Source of the DNA: Pseudobowmanella zhangzhouensis
GTDB lineage: Bacteria > Pseudomonadota > Gammaproteobacteria > Enterobacterales > Alteromonadaceae
Length of the DNA: 64,000 nucleotides
NCBI RefSeq assembly: GCF_042662685.1
Contig: NZ_JBHSYO010000005.1
Location: forward strand, 1 to 64,000
Direction of reading: 5' to 3'
The translations under genes and the position numbers were made by a program. A model generated the notes under the pieces. The model ran no database searches and had not been told where the DNA came from. It worked only from the letters and a program-made list of their open reading frames with translations. This document shows, one piece after another, positions 16,636 to 24,673 of this stretch (positions are counted from its first letter, which is position 1; every line of letters starts with the position of its first letter).

Positions 16636-16857
16636 CTAGCGGGTAAAGCGTTTAATCGACGTCATTTCCGGCAGTAATATGGTTGCCAATAAGTAAGCGA
16701 TGCCGGTTACCATCGGGGCAAATATTAATGCCACAACACTGATCACCCGCACGATATCCACATGCAGGTTAAAATGGTCGGCCACCCCGGCACAGACACC
16801 AGAGATCACTTTTTTATCACCATTTTTATATAACTTACGTGAACGAAATACACTCAT
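16636..16857 (-). CDS. pspC: Phage shock protein C, PspC-domain membrane protein
   Basis: This is a short (73-residue) PspC-domain protein: SRKLYKNGDKKVISGVCAGVADHF followed by a membrane region (about 30-60). PspC is an inner-membrane partner that senses envelope stress and interacts with PspA. GGAGA 6 bases upstream supports the ATG at 16857; an upstream in-frame start would add seven residues with no ribosome-binding site. E. coli PspC is longer, with a C-terminal regulatory part that is missing here. There is no pspB between pspA and pspC. Confidence 0.9.
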   Translation of the reverse strand: MSVFRSRKLYKNGDKKVISGVCAGVADHFNLHVDIVRVISVVALIFAPMVTGIAYLLATILLPEMTSIKRFTR

Positions 16858-16911
16858 GTTACGTCTCCAGGCAAACACAGGCAGGTTCTACCCTGCCTGC
16901 CAATTCGGGTG

Positions 16912-17565
16912 TTAAGCCACTTTCTTTTTCAGGGCGTCCAGTTCCTGCTGTAAACGCTCTTCATTTTCCAGCGCGCGGAACTGTTGTTCTAAGCCGTCAT
17001 TACCCAGTTCCATGGCTTCTAGTTGTGCTTCCAGATGGTCTATGCGCGACTCATATTGATCGAACTTGTGCATTACCTGATCTACTGCCTCAGCCTGTTT
17101 GCGTTCCTGCACTTTAATGCGCACGCTGGCAGTTTGCTGGCGCATCAACAGCGCTTTTTCGCGCTGACGCGCTTCTGTCAGCTTGCTCTGCAGGCGACTG
17201 GTGTCTTCACCCAGCTTAGTCAGAGTGTCATCCAGATGAGTCAGGTCATCAGTCAGTGCATCGGCATTATCCTGCGCCTTTTGTTTCTCCAGTAACGCAG
17301 AACGCGCCAAATCTTCTTTACCCTTGCTCATGGCCAGTTCGGCTTTTTCATACCAGTGCGCAGCCTGCTGCTGCCATTGACGTTGTTTACGCTGCAAGCC
17401 TTTTTGCTCGGCGATATAACGGGCCGCAACTGAGCGCACCTCAACCAGGGTTTCTTCCATTTCCTGAATAATCAGGCGCACCACTTTTTGTGGATCTTCC
17501 GCCTTATCCAGCATGGCATTGAGGTTAGATTGCACGATGTCGCTGATTCGGGAAAACATGCTCAT
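16912..17565 (-). CDS. pspA: Phage shock protein A
   Basis: PspA is an ESCRT-III-like peripheral membrane protein that supports the damaged inner membrane and, in E. coli, inhibits the activator PspF. The 217-residue sequence is coiled-coil throughout and begins with the membrane-binding amphipathic helix SMFSRISDIVQSNLNAMLD. It keeps the family segment AEDPQKVVRLIIQEMEETL. AAGGAA six bases before the ATG supports the start. It heads the operon pspA-pspC-small membrane protein behind a sigma-54-like promoter. Confidence 0.96.
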   Translation of the reverse strand: MSMFSRISDIVQSNLNAMLDKAEDPQKVVRLIIQEMEETLVEVRSVAARYIAEQKGLQRKQRQWQQQAAHWYEKAELAMSKGKEDLARSALLEKQKAQDNADALTDDLTHLDDTLTKLGEDTSRLQSKLTEARQREKALLMRQQTASVRIKVQERKQAEAVDQVMHKFDQYESRIDHLEAQLEAMELGNDGLEQQFRALENEERLQQELDALKKKVA

Positions 17566-17604
17566 GGTTGGTTCCTTAACGTTTTAAAGTTCACAGAATC
17601 CTTT

Positions 17605-17620
17605 TCAATCCCCGTGCCAA
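17605..17620 (-). promoter_or_regulatory. Sigma-54-type promoter of the psp operon
   Basis: Read on the minus strand the site is TTGGCACGGGGATTGA. It matches the sigma-54 consensus (TGGCAC-N5-TTGC) with an intact -24 GG and a -12 GA in place of GC. The spacing is correct, and the predicted start would lie about 28 bp before the pspA ATG. E. coli pspA also uses sigma-54 with PspF, but no pspF gene is adjacent here. Confidence 0.7.
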
Positions 17621-17639
17621 CTACACAACATGCCCTAAC

Positions 17640-17951
17640 CTATTGTTTTAACTAAACAAAATAACATTCACTTGCAAATTCATCACCAACATCAAATGTG
17701 AGAGCATGTGGGTTTTAGTCAAATTCGCTAATAAAATGGTGAAAATGCGCACTGCCCGGCCGCAAGACATTAATCAGCGTATAACCACCCTAAAAACTGG
17801 GGTGCGGCATTGATTTAATGCGACAGCCAAGGACAATTTGGAGAGTGCAAAGTATCAAAGCTTGTGAGTGGGCAGTTAACGGATTACTGTTTGGCTTGAC
17901 GCAAAATATAGCGTTGCTGAATTAAAAGTGATGTGACAAGGATGTAACCCA
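17640..17951. other. AT-rich non-coding stretch upstream of two orphan genes
   Basis: No convincing coding region lies in these ~310 bp. The left part probably contains activator sites for the psp promoter. The right part holds two short hairpins: CACCC...GGGTG around 17787-17806 and GCATT-GATTT-AATGC around 17808-17822. The segment from GTATAACC (17780) to CAGTTAACG (17883) is faintly like an integron attC but does not meet the consensus. Promoters for the downstream pair are not obvious. Confidence 0.4.
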
Positions 17952-18278
17952 ATGGAAAAGAAAGCCGCTGAAAAGATACTTGAAGAACTAGCAATTATTT
18001 CAGTAAACATCGAAAAACTATCTAAGAAAGTTTCAGTCGAGAATAGAAAGCTGTTTTCAAAAGATTTAGGCTCTCTGATGAAAGCTTGCTGCGCGATTGA
18101 ATCAGAAATAGGTTTTATAGTACCGGAACTTCATCCTCATTACCTTGGCTGGGAAAACTATTCCAATTTGCGCAAAAAACATGAAGATCCCAATTTCCCA
18201 ATTGACTTTCCGTCGACTCAGCAATTACAGGACGCATGCGAACAATGGGATAGAATTAAAAAAGCAAAAAATCTTTAA
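17952..18278 (+). CDS. Hypothetical protein, orphan small gene
   Basis: The 108-residue soluble protein is rich in Lys and Glu. It has an N-terminal helical region (1-60) and a C-terminal part with HPHYLGWENY and DFPSTQQLQDACEQWDRI. I recognise no family. AAGGATG about 6 bases before the ATG is a fair ribosome-binding site. The DNA is visibly more AT-rich and uses more AAA and AAT codons than its neighbours. It is followed 17 bp later by a membrane-protein gene on the same strand, probably co-transcribed. Recent acquisition is plausible. Confidence 0.7.
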   Translation: MEKKAAEKILEELAIISVNIEKLSKKVSVENRKLFSKDLGSLMKACCAIESEIGFIVPELHPHYLGWENYSNLRKKHEDPNFPIDFPSTQQLQDACEQWDRIKKAKNL

Positions 18279-18295
18279 TATCGCATTAAAGCACT

Positions 18296-18691
18296 ATGGA
18301 TAAAGCAACCAAATCTGCCATTTTCATCTTCTTAAGAGCCAATTTTTTATTGGGATTACCACTTTACATTGGCCTATTCGCCTGGTTGCAAAAACATACT
18401 TTGTCCAACGCGAATTTTGATGATCTCAAACTGATTGCAGAGTTAGGTCTTTTATTAACGTGTCTTAGCGCAGTAATAGGTGTCTCATCTTTGGTTCCTT
18501 TTTGGGTCATTGCCAAAAAATTTAGGTTTGCCTCCTACACGAGCATTACATTTTGCAGCGTATTACCTTCGTTTGTATTTTACCTAATGGGAAACGATAG
18601 ATTTTACTTGTATTCACTAGTAATCAGTGCAGCAATTGGAGTTGCTTTTTTCAAAATGAATAAAACGCGAAACGATGAGATAACACGCTAA
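18296..18691 (+). CDS. Hypothetical four-helix membrane protein
   Basis: The 131-residue product has hydrophobic stretches at about 8-28, 46-72, 78-98 and 103-120 and a short charged tail (KMNKTRNDEITR). I see no family motif. It follows the preceding hypothetical gene by 17 bp and shares its AT-rich composition. There is no strong Shine-Dalgarno sequence before the ATG, so translation may depend on the upstream gene. Confidence 0.65.
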   Translation: MDKATKSAIFIFLRANFLLGLPLYIGLFAWLQKHTLSNANFDDLKLIAELGLLLTCLSAVIGVSSLVPFWVIAKKFRFASYTSITFCSVLPSFVFYLMGNDRFYLYSLVISAAIGVAFFKMNKTRNDEITR

Positions 18692-18745
18692 ATCACCGAA
18701 AAACCATTCACTTTACCTTCTTTGCCCGCGACTCAAACAACCCAT

Positions 18746-18769
18746 AAAAAAGGCCACTTAACAGTGGCC
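18746..18769 (-). terminator. Terminator of the secreted small-protein operon
   Basis: Stem GGCCACT, loop TAAC, AGTGGCC, flanked on the left by six A, so it reads as stem plus T-run on the minus strand. It overlaps the last codons of the 46-residue ORF. Confidence 0.85.
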
Positions 18770-18898
18770 AGGACGGGAAAAAAATTTACGTGTGCGGGGA
18801 CGCCAGTTTTGCAAACGGCTGGCGATAATTGCCGCGCCGGTGAAGGTGGCGACCGGGGCTAACAACAGCCCCAACAAATGCGCGTGACTGATTAACAT
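18758..18898 (-). CDS. 46-residue small membrane protein, translationally coupled
   Basis: This ORF of 46 codons plus stop starts at the ATG of 18896-18898, sharing one base with the TAA stop of the preceding gene (TAATG arrangement). The product begins MLISHAHLLGLLLAPVATFT, forms one membrane segment (about 8-28) and ends in a basic tail with RPRTRK. Its stop codon lies inside the terminator hairpin, so gene and terminator fit tightly. I recognise no family. The coupling and terminator placement are the evidence that it is real. Confidence 0.6.
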   Translation of the reverse strand: MLISHAHLLGLLLAPVATFTGAAIIASRLQNWRPRTRKFFSRPGHC

Positions 18899-19185
18899 TA
18901 TTCAATCCTCAGCATGGCGGTCTGATCATCGGCATCGCTGGCCTCTATATCAACCTCGCTGGTCACCACTTCGCCATCCTTAATTGGCAGCTCAGTAGGC
19001 AGTTCGCTGAAGAAGTTATCAAGCGAGTGCTCCAGGCGTTGCTGTAGCTGGCTCTCCAGTGCATCGACCGCTTCGCTGATAACTTGTTGTGTCAGTGTGT
19101 TTACGGTGACTTCCTGACTATGGGCACTGACCGAAAGGATACCCATGCCAGCAACCAAGATGCTGGTGAAACTCTGCTTGAACAT
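18898..19185 (-). CDS. Small secreted acidic hypothetical protein
   Basis: The 95-residue precursor has a signal peptide (about 1-23, ending VSAHSQ) and a mature part of about 70 residues that is helical and strongly acidic (SEVDIEASDADDQ). I recognise no family. CAGGAG lies about 7 bases before the ATG. Its stop overlaps the start of a 46-codon membrane ORF, so the two are probably made together. Confidence 0.75.
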   Translation of the reverse strand: MFKQSFTSILVAGMGILSVSAHSQEVTVNTLTQQVISEAVDALESQLQQRLEHSLDNFFSELPTELPIKDGEVVTSEVDIEASDADDQTAMLRIE

Positions 19186-19359
19186 AATGTGCTCCTGCGC
19201 TTTTTTAATTAAGTCGCAGGAACTATTGCGATAGTTGTGCCAACCAATGAAAAAACCTTTAACATGCTGTTATTAAAGGATTTTTAATTTAAACCTCATT
19301 TCAGGGTTGCACTGGCACAAGTCAGAAACATTCGCCGATTAGCGAAATTGACCACCAAC

Positions 19360-20382
19360 TTAGTCGATTTGACTACTTTCCAAAATATGTTGAGTGCGCG
19401 CCTGCCAGTCGGCATAGGCCGCCAGTAAGGTAGCGCCACTGGCATCGGCCGCGGGGCCGTTTTCACTGAGGTAACGGCGCCAGATCCGCGCGCCAGGCAA
19501 GCCCTGAAATAACCCGAGCATATGGCGCATGACATGCCAGGCTCGTCCGCCACTGGCAATATGCTGGTCGATATAATCCGCCATGGTGACGATCACCTCT
19601 TCGCGACTGGCTACGCGGTGGTTATCACCATAGATGCGTTGATCAGCCTCAGCCAGCATATAAGGATTGGCATACACTTCACGGCCAATCATCACCCCAT
19701 CTACATATTGCAGATGTTGTTCGGCTTCCCACAGGGTTTTGATGCCCCCGTTGATACTGATATGCAAATGGGGAAACTGTTGTTTTAACTGATAGACGCG
19801 GTCGTAGATCAACGGCGGAATATCGCGGTTTTGCTTAGGGCTTAAGCCTTGCAGCCAAGCCTTACGTGCGTGAATGATAAAGGTATCACAGCCCCCTTCT
19901 ATCACCTGTTCGGTAAAGCGGGTGAGATCTTCATATTCACACATATCATCGATGCCAATGCGGCATTTGACCGTAACCGGAATCGACACTTTGTCCTGCA
20001 TGGCCTTCACACACTCGGCGACGACCTGTGGCGTGGCCATTAAGCACGCCCCAAACGCACCGTTTTGCACCCGATCCGATGGGCACCCCACATTGATATT
20101 CACCTCATCGTAGCCACGTTGCTCTGCCAAGTGTGCACACTGCGCCATATGCGTCGGATCCGACCCGCCCAGTTGCAGTGCCAGCGGGTGTTCCTGTTGG
20201 TTAAAACCCAGGTAATCGCCCTTGCCATAAATGATCGCGCCTGTGGTAACCATTTCGGTATACAGCAGAGTATGACGCGTGATGAGTCGCAGAAAATAGC
20301 GGCAATGACGATCTGTCCAGTCCAGCATGGGTGCAACGGACAAACGACGATTGAAATCTAATGACTGAGGCTGGCGCAACAT
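19360..20382 (-). CDS. dusA: tRNA-dihydrouridine synthase A
   Basis: DusA is an FMN enzyme that reduces uridines 20 and 20a in the tRNA D-loop. The 340-residue protein has the TIM-barrel opening SVAPMLDWTDRHCRYFLRL, the active-site cysteine region NVGCPSDRVQNGAFGACLM, and VKCRIGIDD and SINGGIKT as flavin-binding segments. Length and motifs are those of DusA rather than DusB or DusC. It is monocistronic. Confidence 0.97.
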   Translation of the reverse strand: MLRQPQSLDFNRRLSVAPMLDWTDRHCRYFLRLITRHTLLYTEMVTTGAIIYGKGDYLGFNQQEHPLALQLGGSDPTHMAQCAHLAEQRGYDEVNINVGCPSDRVQNGAFGACLMATPQVVAECVKAMQDKVSIPVTVKCRIGIDDMCEYEDLTRFTEQVIEGGCDTFIIHARKAWLQGLSPKQNRDIPPLIYDRVYQLKQQFPHLHISINGGIKTLWEAEQHLQYVDGVMIGREVYANPYMLAEADQRIYGDNHRVASREEVIVTMADYIDQHIASGGRAWHVMRHMLGLFQGLPGARIWRRYLSENGPAADASGATLLAAYADWQARTQHILESSQID

Positions 20383-20546
20383 AAACGACCTGAGGAAAAC
20401 AAACCGGCGCGCAGTTTAGCAAAATTTCCGCCGTGTCTCACTCGTAAAACCCGTAAACAAAGACGCGTTTTTTGCCGCCTGTGCTAGCTTCAATACTGGT
20501 AATTCACCAAGTACAGCTTTTCACTTATTTATGCCAAGGAGGCAAT

Positions 20547-21110
20547 ATGAAATTTCCCCGGTTATTACCCCTTTCATTTTTGGTTATGGCTAGTTTCAGC
20601 ACGCAGGCCGCAGATGATCCCGCCACCGCCTGCCAGCAGGCGGCCAAGCTTTATCAACAACAGGATATTAAAGCCGCCAAGGAAGAGGCTCAGTGGTGCG
20701 TCACCCTGTTGCAACAACTGATGGCAAAACAAACCCAACAGGTCTTTCCCGACAAAATCGGTGGATATACAGGTCAGGACATAGAGCAAAACAGTGCTAT
20801 GGGCATGAATATCACCGAGCGCCGATACCAGAACAAGCAGGGGGAGATTAGCGTTAAACTCACCAGCGGAGATAACGGGGCGATGGCCAGTGCGTTATCT
20901 GCGATGGCACAATTTGGCATGAGCCCGGGTAAAGCTATCCGGGTGCAACGCTACAAAGGCACTGATTTAAGTGAAGATGATTTTACCCAGTTACAGTTTG
21001 CGTTAAAAAACGGTGCAGTATTGTCGTTTGAGTCCAGTGACGTCCCCCGCGACGAGGTCCTTAGCTTCGCCGAAAGCTTCCCGTTAGCAGAAATAGAACA
21101 GGCCCTGTGA
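20547..21110 (+). CDS. Periplasmic hypothetical protein
   Basis: The 187-residue precursor begins with a good signal peptide ending STQAAD, preceded by the strong ribosome-binding site AAGGAGG. The mature part has a short helical, Gln-rich N-terminus resembling half of a TPR pair (DPATACQQAAKLYQQQDIKAAKEEAQWC). An alpha/beta region with GGYTGQDIEQNSAMGM and ERRYQNKQGEISVKL follows. The family is not recognised. A short GC-rich terminator follows directly. Confidence 0.75.
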   Translation: MKFPRLLPLSFLVMASFSTQAADDPATACQQAAKLYQQQDIKAAKEEAQWCVTLLQQLMAKQTQQVFPDKIGGYTGQDIEQNSAMGMNITERRYQNKQGEISVKLTSGDNGAMASALSAMAQFGMSPGKAIRVQRYKGTDLSEDDFTQLQFALKNGAVLSFESSDVPRDEVLSFAESFPLAEIEQAL

Positions 21111-21122
21111 GGGCCTGTTTTG
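21098..21122 (+). terminator. Terminator overlapping the end of the periplasmic protein gene
   Basis: Stem ACAGGCCC, loop TGTGA (containing the stop codon), GGGCCTGT, then a short T4 run. The U-tract is weak. Confidence 0.65.
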
Positions 21123-21407
21123 CATAATTATTCACCTGCATGCAGATAACATCTGCTTGCGATTGAATATTATTTCAACTTAACTATATTTTCACTATTG
21201 AGCATTTTACTCATACTTGCCAACCAACGTTGACGTGAAGACATCAGCACGCTAGGTGCTTTTGCGTTAACTTTTGATTTACAATGATTTTCAACAATTT
21301 GCATAATTTCATTCCATCTGGACAGGGGCTAACCAACGCTGTTATTTTGCCCAATAACAAGCTAAAAAACGAACAACACCTGATTGGTATTAATATAAGC
21401 AAAACTT
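21123..21407. other. AT-rich intergenic region before a LysR-type gene
   Basis: About 285 bp without a coding region. It presumably contains the promoter of the GcvA-like gene. I see no strong palindrome, tRNA or terminator in it. Confidence 0.4.
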
Positions 21408-22340
21408 ATGGATAAGCGTTTACGCCACATTGCCCTGCTGCGTTGTTTTGCGGCCGCGGCAAAATATGAGTCTTACAGTCAGGCGGCGCAGCGTCTGGCC
21501 ATTACTCAAGCCGCGGTGAGCCAACAAATACGCTCGCTGGAAGAGGTCTTAGCGGTGAAGTTATTTGTCCGTCACGGCCGAAGTATGCGCCTCACCCCGC
21601 AGGGCAAAACCCTGTATCAACATGTGGACGACGCTTTTACCACGTTATCTGCCGGGTTCGACAAAGTGCAGGTGGAACCCGCAGAGGGCGTGCTGAATGT
21701 CACTACCGGGTTATCATTTGCCTCTATCTGGCTCGTACCGAAATTATGGAAGTTCTCCGCCCGTTACCCGGATATCAAAGTCAAAATCATTGTGTCCACT
21801 GAACTGGAAAGCCTGCGCTATTCGGATATCGATGTGGCTATCCGTCAAGGGGACGCCACCGATCACCGGGTGCATCAGGAAACTCTGTTTATCGATCCGG
21901 TGTTTGCGGTATGCGCGCCTCAGCTGGTGGAAACCGCTCGAATTGCCCAGCCGGCGGATTTACTCAATTGCTTACTGGTGGAAGCGGAAGATCCCGGGCG
22001 CTTTAGTTGGGCCAACTGGTTTTCCTTGTCCGACCTGACCATTCCACGGCATAAACGTGACTGGCTGGAGGTATCGACACTGGAGATGGGCATCAATGCC
22101 GTGCTGGCTGGTCAGGGGATCTGTCTGGCCTCCTATTGTCTGGTAAAAGATCTTATCAACAGCGGCTTGTTGGTGCGCCCATTCCCGTTGCAGATTGAAC
22201 CGGGACAGCGGTTTTCGCTGTTATACGACCCCAACTCACCACGTAAACCGCGCATCGATATTTTTACCGATTGGCTAAAACAGGAACTGATTGACGACTG
22301 TATCGTTTCGCCGTCCGATGCCGGGCAATTTGCGCGCTAA
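21408..22340 (+). CDS. GcvA-like LysR-family transcriptional regulator
   Basis: The 310-residue protein has an N-terminal winged helix-turn-helix (about 5-65; SYSQAAQRLAITQAAVSQQIRSLE) and a periplasmic-binding-protein-like effector domain (about 93-295). The segments LNVTTGLSFASIWLVPKL and DVAIRQGD are typical of the GcvA/AmpR branch. No divergent target gene is adjacent, because the upstream neighbour runs in the same direction. The regulated pathway is therefore unknown. Confidence 0.88.
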   Translation: MDKRLRHIALLRCFAAAAKYESYSQAAQRLAITQAAVSQQIRSLEEVLAVKLFVRHGRSMRLTPQGKTLYQHVDDAFTTLSAGFDKVQVEPAEGVLNVTTGLSFASIWLVPKLWKFSARYPDIKVKIIVSTELESLRYSDIDVAIRQGDATDHRVHQETLFIDPVFAVCAPQLVETARIAQPADLLNCLLVEAEDPGRFSWANWFSLSDLTIPRHKRDWLEVSTLEMGINAVLAGQGICLASYCLVKDLINSGLLVRPFPLQIEPGQRFSLLYDPNSPRKPRIDIFTDWLKQELIDDCIVSPSDAGQFAR

Positions 22341-22409
22341 ACTGTAGGGTTTAGCGCCTGCCTCTGGCATACTTGGCGGCTGATTTTTACCTGTCTCGGG
22401 GAATGGGTT

Positions 22410-23693
22410 TTGCGAAAAGGGTTTGCGGCGTTTTTTCTGCTTTTGTTGTTGGTCACGCTGCCGATTGTGTTAGTTATCGATACCTCGCCGGCGGTGCGGG
22501 AGTTATCCAGCGCGCAGCTACAACAGGCGGATCGTATTCCAACCTTGATTGGCCAGCTAAAAGCTTTTACCGCCAACTCGTCGCGCCCTCAACAAATCAC
22601 CCTGAACAAAGCGCAGATAGATAGCCTCAGCGCATTGATTGCCCGTGCCCGCTCTGGCTGGTTCAGCTCAGTGGCGCTTAGTCCCACAGCGGCAGAGTTA
22701 ACCCTTTCCCTGCCGATTGCTGACAGCGGGCTGTTTTTTAATGCCCGCGCCAGTGTGCAAAGTGGCAACGGGCTGACGCTTGATAATGTGAAAGTGGGAG
22801 ATCTACCGATTCCCGCCTCGCTGGCGCGCTGGCTGTTAGTTAAGATTGGCGACCGGGTGGTTAATCTCGATATCAGTGAACGGTTACTCAATCGGGTTGA
22901 AAAGGTTATCACCACCGACAATGCCATCACCATTACCCTGGCGCCGGTAGCTGATTTGTTGGCAGAGCTCAAATCCCGCCCGACGCAGCTGGATGAAGAT
23001 TCCGAACAGTTTCGCCGCTTAACCACCCACTATCTGACATTCCTTGGCCAGCAGCCGCGACCTGCCCCTGAGGACGCCACTCTGACCTATTTACGCGCGC
23101 TGTTTGGCCATGTAGCGCAGCAAAGCCAGGGCGAAGATGCCGCATTGCATAATCAGGCGGCAACCATGGCCATGGCCATTTTTGCCGGTAGCCAGCATTT
23201 CAGCCGTTTCATTGGTGGCGTAGAACAACCCGTACTGGCCAACGCCAAATCACCGTTGCCGCTGCAGTTTGCCAATCGACACGATTTGTTTTTGCACTTT
23301 ATTTTTTCTGCAGCCATCGAAATTCTGTCGGATCATCAGGTCACCTATGCCATTGGCGAGTTTAAGGAACTGATGGATCGCAACATGTCCGGCTCGGGAT
23401 TTAGCTTCGCCGATCTTGCTGCGGATTTAACCGGCAGTAAATTCGCCCGCTGTCTGGCCAGCCCGGATTATGCACCAGAGCTGCAACAGCGCTTACCGGT
23501 GCTGTTTAATGAGCAGGCACTGTTCCCGCGCATCGATGACCTGCCGGAGGGCATGCATGAAGACGAATTCCAGCAAAAAATTGGCGGCGTCGATAGCCCG
23601 GTCTACCGTCAGTTAACCGAACAGATTCAGCAACGAATCGACGCTCTGCTGCTGTTCACCGCTCCCACTTCTAATATGATCCCGCTGTGTTAA
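22410..23693 (+). CDS. Membrane-anchored hypothetical protein, 427 residues
   Basis: The product starts with a basic residue pair and one membrane segment (about 5-22), followed by a roughly 400-residue, probably periplasmic domain. Its N-terminal third is beta-rich (SGWFSSVALSPTAAELTLSLPI, ARASVQSGNGLTLDNVKVG); the C-terminal half is helical, with ADLAADLTGSKFARCLASP. The start is a TTG with a GGGGA stretch upstream, so it is less certain than most. I recognise no family. It ends 31 bp before zur on the same strand, but a functional link is not shown. Confidence 0.75.
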   Translation: MRKGFAAFFLLLLLVTLPIVLVIDTSPAVRELSSAQLQQADRIPTLIGQLKAFTANSSRPQQITLNKAQIDSLSALIARARSGWFSSVALSPTAAELTLSLPIADSGLFFNARASVQSGNGLTLDNVKVGDLPIPASLARWLLVKIGDRVVNLDISERLLNRVEKVITTDNAITITLAPVADLLAELKSRPTQLDEDSEQFRRLTTHYLTFLGQQPRPAPEDATLTYLRALFGHVAQQSQGEDAALHNQAATMAMAIFAGSQHFSRFIGGVEQPVLANAKSPLPLQFANRHDLFLHFIFSAAIEILSDHQVTYAIGEFKELMDRNMSGSGFSFADLAADLTGSKFARCLASPDYAPELQQRLPVLFNEQALFPRIDDLPEGMHEDEFQQKIGGVDSPVYRQLTEQIQQRIDALLLFTAPTSNMIPLC

Positions 23694-23724
23694 ACTGCGC
23701 GGGTCACAGCACAGAGAGTCAACA

Positions 23725-24165
23725 ATGAGTATCAGCAGTCAGGTCAATAAAGCCCGCGAATATTGTGAGAAAAAAGGTGCGCGCTTTACCCTGTTGCGTG
23801 AAAAAGTCTATGCCCTGTTGGTGGAACGTGATGGCGCAACCGGCGCATACGAATTGCTCGATCGTCTGAAAGAAACCGAGCAAAGCGCTAAACCCGCAAC
23901 CATCTACCGCACATTGGATTTTTTACTGGAATTTGGTCTGATCCATCGGATTGAATCCAGCAATGCTTTTGTTGCCTGTCACCATTTTGGCTGCTCCCAT
24001 CCGGTACAATTTCTGATTTGCGACGAGTGTGGTGACGTGCGCGAAATTCAATCTGCCGGTTTACAGGAAACCCTCGACCGTCAGGCCAACCAACACGGCT
24101 TCCGCGTCCATACACAAACCATCGAAGCCCACGGCATCTGCGCAAACTGTCAATTACATCAGTAA
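23725..24165 (+). CDS. zur: Zinc uptake regulator Zur, Fur family
   Basis: Zur represses zinc-import genes when zinc is bound. The 146-residue protein has the Fur-type winged helix (about 10-85; YELLDRLKETEQSAKPATIYRTLDFLLE). The metal sites are visible as ACHHFGCSHP, CDECGD and CANC. The spacing of the two CxxC pairs and AKPATIYR point to Zur rather than Fur. No zinc transporter genes are adjacent. Confidence 0.9.
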   Translation: MSISSQVNKAREYCEKKGARFTLLREKVYALLVERDGATGAYELLDRLKETEQSAKPATIYRTLDFLLEFGLIHRIESSNAFVACHHFGCSHPVQFLICDECGDVREIQSAGLQETLDRQANQHGFRVHTQTIEAHGICANCQLHQ

Positions 24166-24227
24166 CTTGCACCTGACTCTGCACTCCATTAGCATGGTAT
24201 GCAGCGAGTCAACTTCAGGTGGCAACT

Positions 24228-24653
24228 ATGTGGCGACAACACATCTTGCAGCTAACTGCGCGTAAACGCGGTCTGCATTTGATCACCGATGAACTCATAA
24301 GCCAAGTACCCGACATTGCCGACTATCAGGTTGGTTTACTGCATTTGTTTCTTTGCCATACCAGCGCAGCTCTGACCCTGAATGAAAATGCCGATCCCAG
24401 CGTCAGGGTCGATATGCAGCGCTGGTTGAATCATACCGTGGCGGATAATACCGCTTATTTTACCCATACCTATGAAGGTCCGGACGATATGTCCGCACAT
24501 ATCAAAAGCAGCTTATTTGGCGCCAGCCTGACTGTGCCGATTACGGCCGGCAAATTAGCCATGGGTACCTGGCAAGGTATTTATTTATGTGAGTTTCGTG
24601 AGCATGGTGGTACACGACGACTCATCGCAACACTTCAGGGCGAACTACGCTGA
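24228..24653 (+). CDS. YjbQ/UPF0047 family protein
   Basis: The 141-residue protein belongs to the YjbQ (UPF0047) family, for which weak thiamin-phosphate synthase activity has been reported but no agreed physiological role. Visible are the conserved LHLFLCHTSAALTLNENADPS and the C-terminal LGTWQ-like segment AMGTWQGIYLCEFREHGG, with metal-binding histidines. The ATG at 24228 has AGGTGG upstream. It lies between zur and an ompA-type gene. Confidence 0.9.
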   Translation: MWRQHILQLTARKRGLHLITDELISQVPDIADYQVGLLHLFLCHTSAALTLNENADPSVRVDMQRWLNHTVADNTAYFTHTYEGPDDMSAHIKSSLFGASLTVPITAGKLAMGTWQGIYLCEFREHGGTRRLIATLQGELR

Positions 24654-24673
24654 ATGACACCAACGAGGGACTA

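Noticed and set aside
17779..17884. Possible integron attC site before the two orphan genes
   Set aside because: The left end GTATAAC and right end GTTAACG only partly fit RYYYAAC/GTTRRRY, inner arm pairing is poor and no integrase is present. Left as part of the AT-rich pocket finding.
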